Shown here: positions 50,298 to 59,339 of the stretch, one piece after another
Position numbering within the stretch: the stretch's first letter is position 1
Layout: each line of letters starts with the position of its first letter
Assembly: GCF_014646695.1 (NCBI RefSeq)
Contig: NZ_BMNT01000007.1
Coordinates: 157,771 to 221,770 of the forward strand
Source: Sphaerisporangium melleum
GTDB taxonomy: Bacteria; Actinomycetota; Actinomycetes; Streptosporangiales; Streptosporangiaceae
Direction of reading: 5' to 3'
DNA length: 64,000 nucleotides
Notes under the pieces: generated by a model
The model's database searches: none
Seen by the model: only the letters and a program-made list of their open reading frames with translations
What the model was told of the DNA's origin: nothing
Translations under genes and position numbers: made by a program

Positions 50298-51764
50298 TCA
50301 CAGGCTGTTCAGGCACAAGAGCAGGGTTCTGGCCTCGATGCCGAGGTAGTAGCTGTGCCGTTGCAGAGCCAGCAGTTGCTCGACCGTGATCCACGCGAAA
50401 TCCGGCGGCACCTGTAAGGGGAACTCCTCGCCGGCCTCCACCACCAGGTAGCGGGTCTCGGCGTGGTGGAACCGGCCGCCCTCTTCGGACTGCACGACGT
50501 CGTAGCGGACGACGCCTTCCGGCGCCGACAGCAGGTAGTCGAGGTACTCGGGACGGTGGTCCGGCGGCGTGCCGGGATAGTCGGTCATCATGAAGCGCAC
50601 GGTGGGGCCGATCTCGACGGTGTCCCGGTAGCCCGGCAGCGCCTCGGCGCGCACCAGCGCGTGCAGCCGCCCGCGGATGCGCCGGACGACCAGCCCGGCG
50701 AGGCCGAGGCCGTGCGGCGCCAGCAGCGGCTGCTTCCAGCTGTGCACCTCGCGGGTGTCGGCGTGCACGCGGACGCCGACGATGCTGAAGTTCCCGCCGT
50801 GCACACCCTCGTGCCGCGGGCTGATCCGGTAGGCGTCCCTGTGCCATCCGGTCACCGAGTCCAGCGGGACCAGGCGGGTGGCCAGCTCGTACTCACTCTT
50901 GCGGCCGGTGAACCAGCTCAGGATCTCCGTCATCGAGTGCAGACCGGCCGGGTCGCCCACCTCCCACGGCGCGGCGCCGAGCACCTCGCCGCCGTCCGGG
51001 CCGGTGAAGGGCAGGAAGCCCAGAGCCGTACGGGCGTCCATGTTGATCACGTTGGGCTGCCGGAGCAGCCGGCGGATCTGGCCGAGGGTCAGCCAGCAGA
51101 AGTCCTCGTGCTCGGGCACGTCCTCGGTGACCTCGACCACGACGTTGCGGTTGCGCTTGAGGTGGAACCAGGCGCCCTGCTCGGACTGCAGGATGTCCAC
51201 GACGACCCGGCCGCGGCCCGGCTCGGTGAAGTACTCGACGTAGGCCGCGCGCCTGCCGCGGTGCACCTGCGTGTAGTTGCTGGACGTCGCCTGGACGGTC
51301 GGCGAGAGCTGCACCAGGCCGAGGTTCCCGGGCTCCATCTTGGCCTGGAGCAGGAAGTGCAGGACGCCGTCGAACTCCTTGGCGATGATGCCGAGAATGG
51401 CGATGTCGCGCTGCACGAGAATGGGCTGCGACCATTCCCTGACCCGGCCGTGGTTCGCCCGGACGTGGAGTCCCTCGACGCTGAAGAACCGGCCGCTGTA
51501 GTGCTCCAGATTCCCGGTTCCCGGGGCGAAGAGCCAGCCGCCGGGCTCGGTCAGCTCGTCCAGCGGGATCAGGGTGTTCTCGAACGGCTGCCGTCTCTTC
51601 GCGGCGAGCCATTCGTCGATGTCCGGGGACATCCGTGAGGTGGTGACCTGCGCCGAGGCGGCGACACGGGCGGCGAGGCCGACGGACGGGCGCAGGTCGA
51701 GCTGATCGAGTCGCGCAGACACCGGTAGCCCCCCAGGAGGTCGTGTGACTGCCTGCATCGTCAT
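50298..51764 (-). CDS. NDP-hexose 2,3-dehydratase (TylCVI/EryBVI-like)
   Basis: 488 residues from ATG 51764; GTG 51722 (474 residues) is an alternative. Two tandem copies of the hexose-dehydratase domain, each about 210 residues: [30 protein letters not shown] and [11 protein letters not shown] in copy one, [31 protein letters not shown] and [13 protein letters not shown] in copy two. It removes the C-2 hydroxyl to start 2-deoxysugars. Its promoter must lie in the 128-nt gap shared with the divergent dehydrogenase. Confidence 0.93.
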   Translation of the reverse strand: MTMQAVTRPPGGLPVSARLDQLDLRPSVGLAARVAASAQVTTSRMSPDIDEWLAAKRRQPFENTLIPLDELTEPGGWLFAPGTGNLEHYSGRFFSVEGLHVRANHGRVREWSQPILVQRDIAILGIIAKEFDGVLHFLLQAKMEPGNLGLVQLSPTVQATSSNYTQVHRGRRAAYVEYFTEPGRGRVVVDILQSEQGAWFHLKRNRNVVVEVTEDVPEHEDFCWLTLGQIRRLLRQPNVINMDARTALGFLPFTGPDGGEVLGAAPWEVGDPAGLHSMTEILSWFTGRKSEYELATRLVPLDSVTGWHRDAYRISPRHEGVHGGNFSIVGVRVHADTREVHSWKQPLLAPHGLGLAGLVVRRIRGRLHALVRAEALPGYRDTVEIGPTVRFMMTDYPGTPPDHRPEYLDYLLSAPEGVVRYDVVQSEEGGRFHHAETRYLVVEAGEEFPLQVPPDFAWITVEQLLALQRHSYYLGIEARTLLLCLNSL

Positions 51765-51892
51765 ACGCCCGCGCTCGGCGACGCACCTTCCGGATTGCGG
51801 TGTGCGCACGGCATCACAGGAGATGCGTCATCGGCCCGGCGGCCTGCACGCTGTTTCCATGCCAACCGGCGCATCCAGGAAGTGGGTGACCC

Positions 51893-53242
51893 ATGCAGTT
51901 CTTGTCTGAGCAGGAGAATTCCTCCGCCGCGGTAATCGGAATGGGTTATGTGGGATCGGCCGTCGCGGGGGTCCTGGCCGGGGAAGGCGTGGACGTCGTC
52001 GGGATCGACGTCAATCCGTCGCTCGTCGCCCAGCTGGAACAGCGCCGTTGCTGGTTCAGTGAGCCGGGCCTGCCCGAGCTGCTGTACAGCGGCCTGGACT
52101 CGGGCCGGCTGCGGGTCACCACCGACTACGACCTGGTCTCCGGCGTGGACGTCGTGATCATCGCCGTGGGCACCCCGGTGCAGGACACCGAGCTGGTGGA
52201 CACCTACCTGCGTACGGCGTGCACCGAGCTGGCGCCGCGCCTGCGCAAGGGACAGCTCGTCATCCTCAAGAGCACGGTGCCGCCGGGCGTGTCGAGGAAC
52301 GTCGTCGCCCCGCTGCTGGAGAGCGGCGGCCTGAAGGTCGGCGAGGACATCGGCCTGGCCTTCTGCCCGGAGCGGCTCTCGGAGGGACAGGCCCTCCAGG
52401 AGATGCGGACGTTCCCGATCGCCATCGGCGGCTTCTGCCCCGACAGCGCGGCCGCCGCGGCGGCGTTCTGGGAGCAGACGGTCGGCGTCCGCACCATCAC
52501 CTGCACCTCCATGGAGAGCGCGGAGATGGTGAAGCTGGCCAGCAACTGGTGGATCGACCACAACATCGCGATGGCCAACGAGCTCGCCATGCTGTGCGGC
52601 GCGCTGGACGTGGACGTGCTGGAGGTCATCGGCGCGACCAACACGATGCGCAAGGGCAGCGGCAACGTCAACATCCTGCTGCCGAGCGTCGGCGTCGGCG
52701 GGTCCTGCCTGACCAAGGACCCGTGGATGGTGTGGCGCGCTGCCCGCGACCGGGACGTCGAGCTGGAGACGATCGCCGTGGCCCGCGAGGTCAACGACTC
52801 CATGCCCGCCTACACGGTGGACCTGATCACCGACGAGCTGGCCAGGACCGGCCGTACCCTCGCCGGGTCGAAGATCGCGATCTTCGGCGTGGCGTTCAAG
52901 AACAACACCGGCGACCTGCGCGCCACCCCCGCGCTGCCGGTGGTGACCCGGCTGCAGCAGGGCGGCGCCGAGGTCGCCATCTTCGACCCGCTCGCCGACG
53001 CGGGCGAGGTGAAGAAGATCTTCGGGCAGGCGCCGGTGGAGACGGCACGCGAGGCGCTGTCCGGCGCCGACTGCATCGCCGTGCTGGCCCGGCACGACCA
53101 GTTCGACGACGTCGACTTCGTCGCGCTCCGGGACGCCGTCGCGCCGTCGTGCGTCATCATCGACGGCCGCGCCTACTACTCCCGGGAGACCATCGACCGG
53201 TTCCGGGAGAACGGGTTCGCCTACCGGGGAATCGGAAGGTAA
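51893..53242 (+). CDS. UDP-sugar dehydrogenase (UDP-glucose / UDP-HexNAc 6-dehydrogenase)
   Basis: 449 residues. AAVIGMGYVGSAVAGVLA (NAD loop, from residue 12), TVPPGVSRN, FCPERLSEGQAL and the catalytic Cys272 in GVGGSCLTKDP, then a C-terminal nucleotide domain with GVAFKNNTGDLRATPAL. It oxidises C-6 to a carboxylate in two steps. The PERLSEG motif leaves UDP-glucose and UDP-ManNAc both possible; the UXS-like gene next to it favours UDP-glucose, giving a pentose route as in calicheamicin (CalS8/CalS9). It is followed 4 nt later by its partner. Confidence 0.9.
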   Translation: MQFLSEQENSSAAVIGMGYVGSAVAGVLAGEGVDVVGIDVNPSLVAQLEQRRCWFSEPGLPELLYSGLDSGRLRVTTDYDLVSGVDVVIIAVGTPVQDTELVDTYLRTACTELAPRLRKGQLVILKSTVPPGVSRNVVAPLLESGGLKVGEDIGLAFCPERLSEGQALQEMRTFPIAIGGFCPDSAAAAAAFWEQTVGVRTITCTSMESAEMVKLASNWWIDHNIAMANELAMLCGALDVDVLEVIGATNTMRKGSGNVNILLPSVGVGGSCLTKDPWMVWRAARDRDVELETIAVAREVNDSMPAYTVDLITDELARTGRTLAGSKIAIFGVAFKNNTGDLRATPALPVVTRLQQGGAEVAIFDPLADAGEVKKIFGQAPVETAREALSGADCIAVLARHDQFDDVDFVALRDAVAPSCVIIDGRAYYSRETIDRFRENGFAYRGIGR

Positions 53243-53246
53243 CGGC

Positions 53247-54260
53247 ATGGCACGGGTCGTGGTCACCGGAGGATGCGGCTTCCTGGGCAGCCACCTGGTC
53301 GACGAGCTGGTCCGGCGGGGCGAGCAGGTCACCGTGTTCGACGGCGGCGCGCCGCCGCCCGACCAGGCGCCGCCGCCCTCGGTCCGCTACGTGGCCGGTG
53401 ACATCAGGGACGCGGCGCAGGTCGCCGAGGTGGTGACCGACGGGGTGGACATCGTCTACCACCTCGCCGCCGTCGTCGGCGTCGACCGCTATCTCGCAAG
53501 CCCTGTCGACGTCATCGACATCAACCTGCTCGGCACCCGCAACGTCCTGGACCTCGCCTCGCGTACCGGGGCGAAGGTCGTCGTCGCGAGCACCAGCGAG
53601 GTCTTCGGCAAGAACCCCGCCGTCCCGTGGCGGGAGGACGACGACCGCGTGCTGGGCAGCACGGCGGTGGACCGGTGGTGCTACTCCTCCAGCAAGGCGC
53701 TGGGCGAGCACCTCGCGTTCGCCTTCGTCCGCGACCGCGGGCTGCGGGCGTCCATCGTGCGCTACTTCAACGTGTACGGCCCGCGGCAGCGGCCGGCGTT
53801 CGTCGTCAGCAGGAGCCTGCACCGGGCGCTGAACGGCGAACCGCCGGTGGTGTACGACGGCGGCGGCCAGACGCGGTGCTTCACCTACGTACGGGACGCG
53901 ATCGACGCGACCATCACCGTGGGCACCAGCGCCGCCGCCGACGGCGAGTGCTTCAACGTCGGCAGCTCGGTCGAGACCACGGTGGCCGAGCTGAGCGCCC
54001 TGGTCGCGGAGCTGACCGGCTTCGCGTCGGTCGTGCCGATCGAGACCCGCGCCAAGCTCGGCGACCGCTACCAGGACCTGCGCCGGCGCGTACCGGACAC
54101 CGGCAAGATCGCCCAGGTGCTCGGCTGGCGTGCCTCGACCGACCTGCGGGAAGGGCTCGCCCGGACGATCGCGTGGGCGCGGGAGAACCCCTGGTGGCTC
54201 GCCCAGCCCGACAGCGGCGCCGCCCCGGACCCCGCCCTGGCCGGGAGCACGTCCGCCTGA
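53247..54260 (+). CDS. NAD-dependent epimerase/decarboxylase (UXS/CalS9-like)
   Basis: 337 residues. TGGCGFLGSHL (residues 7-17), DIVYHLAAVVGVDRY, ASTSEVFGKNP, catalytic CYSSSKALGEH, and RYFNVYGPRQRP. The sequence resembles UDP-glucuronate decarboxylases and ArnA-type enzymes. With the dehydrogenase upstream it could make a UDP-pentose or a 4-keto pentose. In pathways such as calicheamicin aminopentose the same pair feeds a 2,3-dehydratase and aminotransferase. Confidence 0.85.
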   Translation: MARVVVTGGCGFLGSHLVDELVRRGEQVTVFDGGAPPPDQAPPPSVRYVAGDIRDAAQVAEVVTDGVDIVYHLAAVVGVDRYLASPVDVIDINLLGTRNVLDLASRTGAKVVVASTSEVFGKNPAVPWREDDDRVLGSTAVDRWCYSSSKALGEHLAFAFVRDRGLRASIVRYFNVYGPRQRPAFVVSRSLHRALNGEPPVVYDGGGQTRCFTYVRDAIDATITVGTSAAADGECFNVGSSVETTVAELSALVAELTGFASVVPIETRAKLGDRYQDLRRRVPDTGKIAQVLGWRASTDLREGLARTIAWARENPWWLAQPDSGAAPDPALAGSTSA

Positions 54261-54286
54261 CCCCTGGCAGGACCGCGTCCTCGCCT

Positions 54287-54321
54287 GCCGCCCCGGGTGC
54301 CCGTACGGCACCCGGGGCGGC
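54287..54321. terminator. Perfect 15-bp hairpin between convergent genes
   Basis: GCCGCCCCGGGTGCC (54287-54301) pairs with GGCACCCGGGGCGGC (54307-54321), 5-nt loop. Confidence 0.88.
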
Positions 54322-54325
54322 GGGG

Positions 54326-55039
54326 TCAGTGGCGGACCGCCACGTACAGGCCGCGGCCGCACAGACCGTCCTCGAAGTACTCCGCCGTGCAGCCCGCGTC
54401 GGCGAACGCGGCCAGGTACTCCTCGCGCGGATAGGTGTACATCACCTGGTCGTCGGCGAAGTGCCGGATGCCGTCGGCGTCGGCCACCAGGAAGTGCGTC
54501 GCCAGATGGTGCCCGTCGCCGCGCAGCTCGCCGTGCGAGACGCGCGCGATGGTCAGGCCGCGGTCGGTGCGCACGATGTCGCCCACCACCCTGCGGTCGA
54601 CGATCCGCTCCGGCGGGTACCACGGCTCGACCATGAGCACCCCGCCCGGGTTCACATGGCGGGCCATGCAGGCGATCGCCGCCTTCACCCCCGGCAGCGG
54701 CAGGAAGGCGACCGCGCTGTGCAGGCAGACCACCGCGTCGAAGGTGCGGCCGAGGTCGAAGTCGCTCATGTCGCCGGCGTGGATCGGCACCCGCGGCAGC
54801 TTCCGCATCGCCTGCTCCCGCATGGCGGGGGTGATGTCGAGCCCGGCCACGTCCGGGAAGACGTCCTGCAACGTGCGCAGATGCTCTCCGGTGCCGCAGC
54901 CGACGTCCAGCAGCGAACGCGCGTCCGGCTTGCGGGCCCGGATGTGGCCCGCGACGGCCTCGGACTCGGCGGCGTAGTTCTTGCGCCGCCGCGTGTAGAC
55001 CAGATCGAAGAGCTTGGCGTGTTCGGTGTCGTAGAGCAT
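54326..55039 (-). CDS. Aminosugar N-methyltransferase, second copy (DesVI-like)
   Basis: 237 residues. RSLLDVGCGTGEHLRTLQDVF, GLDITPAMREQAMRKLP, IHAGDMSDFDLG, LHSAVAFL and VEPWYPPERIV keep the DesVI/TylM1 arrangement but differ from the gene at 48150. It lies alone on the minus strand, divergent from the glycosyltransferase. Either a second N-methylation or a different amine of the product. Confidence 0.9.
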   Translation of the reverse strand: MLYDTEHAKLFDLVYTRRRKNYAAESEAVAGHIRARKPDARSLLDVGCGTGEHLRTLQDVFPDVAGLDITPAMREQAMRKLPRVPIHAGDMSDFDLGRTFDAVVCLHSAVAFLPLPGVKAAIACMARHVNPGGVLMVEPWYPPERIVDRRVVGDIVRTDRGLTIARVSHGELRGDGHHLATHFLVADADGIRHFADDQVMYTYPREEYLAAFADAGCTAEYFEDGLCGRGLYVAVRH

Positions 55040-55405
55040 GACCGGCCCTTCTCGTCATGCCGGTTCACCGGCGTCCGTCGATCAGCGCCACCATCATCAG
55101 CGGGCGCGCCCCGGCGGCGCATCCTTGTGGGTGCGCAGCTCCCGGACGGCCGCGCCCCGCGCCGGAACGGTGGTCAAGCACGCAATCCAGAAGACGCCCC
55201 GGACACCACCCCCGGCCCATACTGGGGAACGTCGACTCCAGTCAACGGGACCGAAAGCAGCCGGAACCACTCCACAGCCCCACCGGCGCGGCGCTCGCCG
55301 CGGCGCGCTCCCCCGGCTCGGGCGCGAGGGCCCCAGCGGCCGCCGGCCGCCAGGGCGTCTCCGGGCACGGCCGCTGCCGCTCACCATTTAGGAGGAAGGG
55401 CTCCG
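55040..55405. other. Divergent intergenic region in the sugar cassette
   Basis: 366 nt between methyltransferase and glycosyltransferase genes. It ends with a strong ribosome site (AGGAGGAAGGG, near 55392) for the glycosyltransferase. CATACT near 55217 is a possible -10; its -35 is not clear. No ORF stands out. Confidence 0.35.
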
Positions 55406-56695
55406 ATGCGAATCCTCTTCGTGACCAACCCCTTCAAGTCACACCTGTACGTGCAGGTGCCGCTGGCCTGGGCGCTCCGTACCGCAGGGCATGAGGTGTG
55501 CATCGCCGGCCCGCCGGACATGGCCGACGACATCGCGCGCACCGGCGTCCCCGGCGTGTCGATCGGCGAGACGCTGCTCCTGGCCGAGAAGGTCGCCGCG
55601 GTGCCGCCGATCCCCGAGGCCACCGGCCCCGCCGACCCGCGCGGGCTGCGCACCGGCAAGTCGGTGCAGAGCGACTTCGGCTGGGGCGACCCGTACATCG
55701 AGTTCAAGGACCTCATCTCCGGCGTCAAGGGCGTGTTCTACCCGGACTCCACCGTCAACGACATGGTCGACTTCGCCAAGACGTGGCAGCCCGACCTGGT
55801 CATCTCCGACCCCACCGCGCTGCCCGGCGTGGTGGCGGCCCGCGCCGTCGGCGCCGCGCACTGCCGCATGCTGTTCACCGTCGACCGCATGGCCCAGCTG
55901 CGCGCGGCCTGCCGCGACCGGTTCGCCACCGACGGCGACCCGCTGCGCGACTGGCTGGAGCCGCTCCTCGCCCCGTACGGCGCGCAGTTCGACGAGTCGG
56001 CGGTGCAGGGGCAGTGGACCCTGTCCCCGATGCCGCAGTGGGTGTGGCGGCCGGAGGGCGTCCACTACGTCCCCATGCGCAACGTTCCGTTCAACGGCCC
56101 GGCGACCACCCCCAAGTGGGTGTACGAGCCGCCCACCCGCAGGCGCGTCTGCGTCACGCTGGGCATCTCGCACCGGGACGCCAACATCGAGGGCACGTCG
56201 GCCTCGGCCGCCGAGCTGTTCGACGCGGTCGCCGACCTCGACATCGAGGTGATCGCGACCTTCAACGCCAAGCAGCTCGAATCGGTGCTGAAGATCCCGG
56301 ACAACGTGCGCACCGTCGACTTCGTCCCGCTGAACGCGCTGCTGCCCTCGTGCGCGGCGATCGTCCACGAAGGCGGCTGCGGCACCTTCGCCACCTCGAT
56401 CGAGCACGCCGTCCCGCAGGTCATCGTGCCCAACGACTTCAAGGTCGAGAAGTGGTGGGGCTCGATCGCCATGGCCGACGCCGTCGAATCCCGCGGCGCC
56501 GGCGTGTACTCGGTGAACGCCGGCAGCATGACCGCCGACGTGCTGCGCGACTCCCTCAAGCAGGTCCTGGAGGACCCCTCGTACGCCGAGAACGCCGCCA
56601 AGGCGCGCAGCGAGGTGCGCGGGATGCCGACGCCGTACGACGTCGTGCCGATGCTGGAGAAGCTCACCGCGGAGTACCGCACCTCCCGCCCCTGA
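55406..56695 (+). CDS. Deoxysugar glycosyltransferase (EryCIII/DesVII-type, GT1)
   Basis: 429 residues; ATG with AGGAGGAAGGG 5 nt upstream. N-terminal domain MRILFVTNPFKSHLYVQVPL; the DUF1205-type centre and the C-terminal nucleotide site IVHEGGCGTFATSIEHAVPQ (usual HHGGxGT, here HEGGCGT) mark a macrolide-type GT. Relatives (EryCIII, DesVII) need a P450-like helper (EryCII/DesVIII) for activity; no such gene is in the window. It attaches the cassette's aminosugar to an aglycone made elsewhere. Confidence 0.92.
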   Translation: MRILFVTNPFKSHLYVQVPLAWALRTAGHEVCIAGPPDMADDIARTGVPGVSIGETLLLAEKVAAVPPIPEATGPADPRGLRTGKSVQSDFGWGDPYIEFKDLISGVKGVFYPDSTVNDMVDFAKTWQPDLVISDPTALPGVVAARAVGAAHCRMLFTVDRMAQLRAACRDRFATDGDPLRDWLEPLLAPYGAQFDESAVQGQWTLSPMPQWVWRPEGVHYVPMRNVPFNGPATTPKWVYEPPTRRRVCVTLGISHRDANIEGTSASAAELFDAVADLDIEVIATFNAKQLESVLKIPDNVRTVDFVPLNALLPSCAAIVHEGGCGTFATSIEHAVPQVIVPNDFKVEKWWGSIAMADAVESRGAGVYSVNAGSMTADVLRDSLKQVLEDPSYAENAAKARSEVRGMPTPYDVVPMLEKLTAEYRTSRP

Positions 56696-56742
56696 CCCGG
56701 TCCCGCCCACCGAACGAAGAACTCGAAAGGACGGACGGGAAG

Positions 56743-57615
56743 ATGAAGGGAATCGTCCTCGCCGGCGGGAGCGGCACCCGGCTGTTCCCGCTCACCCTGG
56801 TGACGTCCAAACAGCTGCTCGCCGTCTACAACAAGCCGATGGTCTACTACCCGATCTCGGTGCTGATGCTGGCCGGGATCCGGGACATCCTGATCATCTC
56901 CACGCCGTCCGCCGTCCCGGTCATCGAGAACCTCCTCGGCGACGGCTCGCAGCTCGGCCTGAACCTGTCCTACGCGGTACAGGACGAGCCGCGCGGCATC
57001 GCCGAGGCATTCCTGATCGGCGCCGGCCACGTCGGCGGCGACAGCTCGGCGCTGATCCTCGGCGACAACCTCTTCCACGGCGCAGGGTTCCCCGAGCTGC
57101 TGCGCGACGCCCGGGAGTCGCTCGACGGGTGCACCCTGTTCGGCTACCCGGTGACCGATCCGGAACGGTACGGCATCGGCGAGGTCGACGCCTCGGGCCG
57201 GCTGGTCTCCATCGAGGAGAAACCGGCCATCCCGCGCTCCGACAACGCCATCACCGGCCTGTACTTCTACGACAAGGACGTGGTCGACATCGCCCGGGGC
57301 ATCAGGCCCTCCGCCCGCGGCGAGCTGGAGATCACCGACGTCAACCTCGAATACCTCAGGCAGGGCCGGGCCAAGCTGGTCGGCCTCGGCCGCGGCCACA
57401 CCTGGCTCGACTGCGGCACCTACGACTCCCTGCTCGCCGCCAGCCAGTACGTGCAGGCGGTCGAGAAGCACCAGGACGAGCGGGTCGCCTGCCTGGAGGA
57501 GATCGCCCTGCGCATGGGCTTCATCGACGCCGAGGCCTGTTACCGGCTCGGCGCCGGAATGGGCCAGTCGCACTATGGGCGTTATCTGACGGAGATCGCC
57601 TACGCGCACGACTGA
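56743..57615 (+). CDS. rmlA: Glucose-1-phosphate thymidylyltransferase
   Basis: 290 residues. GIVLAGGSGTRLFPLTLVTS with KQLLAVYNKPMVYYP is the RmlA signature; LILGDNLFHG, GEVDASGRLVSIEEKP and HTWLDCGTYDSLL complete the active site. It makes dTDP-glucose from Glc-1-P and dTTP, the entry to most deoxysugars. No RmlB (4,6-dehydratase) is present here, so the next step is encoded elsewhere. It follows the glycosyltransferase by 47 nt. Confidence 0.96.
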   Translation: MKGIVLAGGSGTRLFPLTLVTSKQLLAVYNKPMVYYPISVLMLAGIRDILIISTPSAVPVIENLLGDGSQLGLNLSYAVQDEPRGIAEAFLIGAGHVGGDSSALILGDNLFHGAGFPELLRDARESLDGCTLFGYPVTDPERYGIGEVDASGRLVSIEEKPAIPRSDNAITGLYFYDKDVVDIARGIRPSARGELEITDVNLEYLRQGRAKLVGLGRGHTWLDCGTYDSLLAASQYVQAVEKHQDERVACLEEIALRMGFIDAEACYRLGAGMGQSHYGRYLTEIAYAHD

Positions 57616-57632
57616 CCCCTCCCGCCGTTCCG

Positions 57633-57658
57633 CCCGGCCGCCCAACACAGCGGCCGGG
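57633..57658 (+). terminator. Hairpin after rmlA
   Basis: CCCGGCCGC (57633-57641) pairs with GCGGCCGGG (57650-57658), 8-nt loop, 18 nt past the stop. Confidence 0.7.
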
Positions 57659-58053
57659 TCGAATGGCGGGCCGGTCATTCTCCGGCCGGAAAACGGCCGC
57701 GGTGATTGTCCGCCGAAACGGCGTGCCGGTGATCCTCGAGCCGGCTGAACGACAGGCCATCGCCCACCGTAGCCGGGCGGAACAGCGAACCGCTGGTCGC
57801 GAGGCCGGACGGAGCCACCGGCCGGCGACGCCGCAGCCAGGCGAAACGACCGCCGTCTTTATATTCATCGCGCGGTCCGCCGTTTATCGTGCCGTCCCGG
57901 CTCTGTTTCTTCCGCGTTGCGCATTATCCATTGGTCCGCCGGGCCCGGGTCCTATATCCGCGGCCCGGTGTTACGCTCGAATTCGAGCCCCGGTCCGGTC
58001 GTCCGCCGAACGCAAATGGCCGTCATCGCCCCTCAGACATAGCGGAGTTTCCA
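57659..58053. promoter_or_regulatory. Leader of the nitrososynthase-like gene
   Basis: 395 nt without a convincing gene. GC falls at about 57855-57965 (TTTATATTCATCG near 57857, GTTTATCGTG, GCGCATTATCC), so a promoter likely lies there. A frame open from 57889 is in phase with the next gene but lacks a ribosome site and family similarity. Confidence 0.35.
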
Positions 58054-59331
58054 TTGTCGACTTGGAGCGCCACTCGCAGCCCCGCCGGACGGTTCGGTAC
58101 GCCGGTCACCCCGAACGGCCGAGCATTGCTGACCCTGGTCGAACAGGATGCCGCCCGCATCCGGGACGGCGCGGCCGCCAACGACCGGCTCGGCGAGTTC
58201 CCCACCGACGTCTTCGAACGGTTCCTCGACAACGGCGTCATGGCGGGCACCGTCCCCGAGGAACTCGGCGGCATGGGCGTCTCCTGCCTGTCCGACGTCG
58301 CCACCGTGCTGGAGACCGTCGCGGCGGCCGACGCCTCCACCGCGCTCGCCCTGCACGTGCAGTTCAGCCGCGGCCTGACCCTGACCTACGAGTGGCGGCA
58401 CGGCTCGCCCCCCGTACGGGCGCTGGCCGAACGACTGCTGCGCGGCATGGCCACCGAACGACTGGTGATCTGCGGCGCCGCCAGAGACCACCACACGGCG
58501 GTGACCCGGCTGACCCCGGACGGGAACGGCGGCTGGCTGCTGTCCGGCCGCAAGACGCTCGTGACCCTCACCCCGATCGCCACCCACTTCCTGGTCCACA
58601 CCCAGAAGGTCGTCGACGGCGAGCCGGTCACCCTGGCCGCCGCGATCGTCGACCGCACGGCCCCCGGCCTGACGGTCGTCCCCAAATGGGACGGCCTCGG
58701 CATGCGCGCCTCGGGCACCTACGACATCGCGTTCGAGAACTGCCCGGTGAGCGCGGACGACGTGCTGCAGCGGGAGACGATCGGCGCGCACAGCGACCGC
58801 ACGCTGTCGGGGCAGACCGTCAGCTCCATCACCATGCTCGGCATCTACGCCGGCGTCGCGCGCGCCGCCCGCGACATCGCCGTGGGCACGGCCGCGCACC
58901 GGTCGGCCGCGCGCGGGACCCTGCCTCCCTCCGCCATCCGCACCATGGTCGCCGACATCGAGACCAACCTGTTCACCCTGCGCGCCGCGGCCGCGGCGGC
59001 GCTGACCAACGCCGACGAGCTCAACGAGGACCTCGACGGCGACCTGGACGAGCGCGGCCGGCGGATGATGGTGCCGTTCCAGTGCGCGAAGCTGACGGTC
59101 AACCGCCTGGCCCAGTCGGTGGTCAACGACGCGGTGACCATCGTCGGCGGCGCGGCCTACGACGCCGCGCACCCGCTGTCGCGCCTCTACCGCGACGTGC
59201 GGGCCGGCTGGTTCATGCAGCCGTACACCTACATCGACGCGGTGGACTTCCTCAGCGGCCTGGCCCTCGGCATCGACCGCGACAACAACTACCTGAGCTA
59301 CCGCGTGACCCCCGCCGTCGCCGCCCAGTAA
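58054..59331 (+). CDS. Aminosugar N-oxygenase (nitrososynthase-like, KijD3/EvdC type)
   Basis: 425 residues from TTG 58054 with GCGGAG 8 nt upstream. Acyl-CoA-dehydrogenase fold: GVMAGTVPEELGGMGVSCLS, AADASTALALHVQFSRGL, the FAD-domain motif LGMRASGTYDIAFENCPV, then the C-terminal NRLAQSVVNDAVTIVGGAAY and LYRDVRAGWFMQPYT. The last segments are what I recall from nitrososynthases that oxidise TDP-3-amino-3-C-methyl sugars to nitroso/nitro sugars. C-methyltransferase and 3-aminotransferase genes in the cassette give just that substrate type. Confidence 0.8.
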   Translation: MSTWSATRSPAGRFGTPVTPNGRALLTLVEQDAARIRDGAAANDRLGEFPTDVFERFLDNGVMAGTVPEELGGMGVSCLSDVATVLETVAAADASTALALHVQFSRGLTLTYEWRHGSPPVRALAERLLRGMATERLVICGAARDHHTAVTRLTPDGNGGWLLSGRKTLVTLTPIATHFLVHTQKVVDGEPVTLAAAIVDRTAPGLTVVPKWDGLGMRASGTYDIAFENCPVSADDVLQRETIGAHSDRTLSGQTVSSITMLGIYAGVARAARDIAVGTAAHRSAARGTLPPSAIRTMVADIETNLFTLRAAAAAALTNADELNEDLDGDLDERGRRMMVPFQCAKLTVNRLAQSVVNDAVTIVGGAAYDAAHPLSRLYRDVRAGWFMQPYTYIDAVDFLSGLALGIDRDNNYLSYRVTPAVAAQ

Positions 59332-59339
59332 CCGGCCTT

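Noticed and set aside
46930..59331. A complete antibiotic gene cluster
   Set aside because: Only sugar-tailoring genes and one glycosyltransferase are present; no PKS, NRPS or other scaffold gene.
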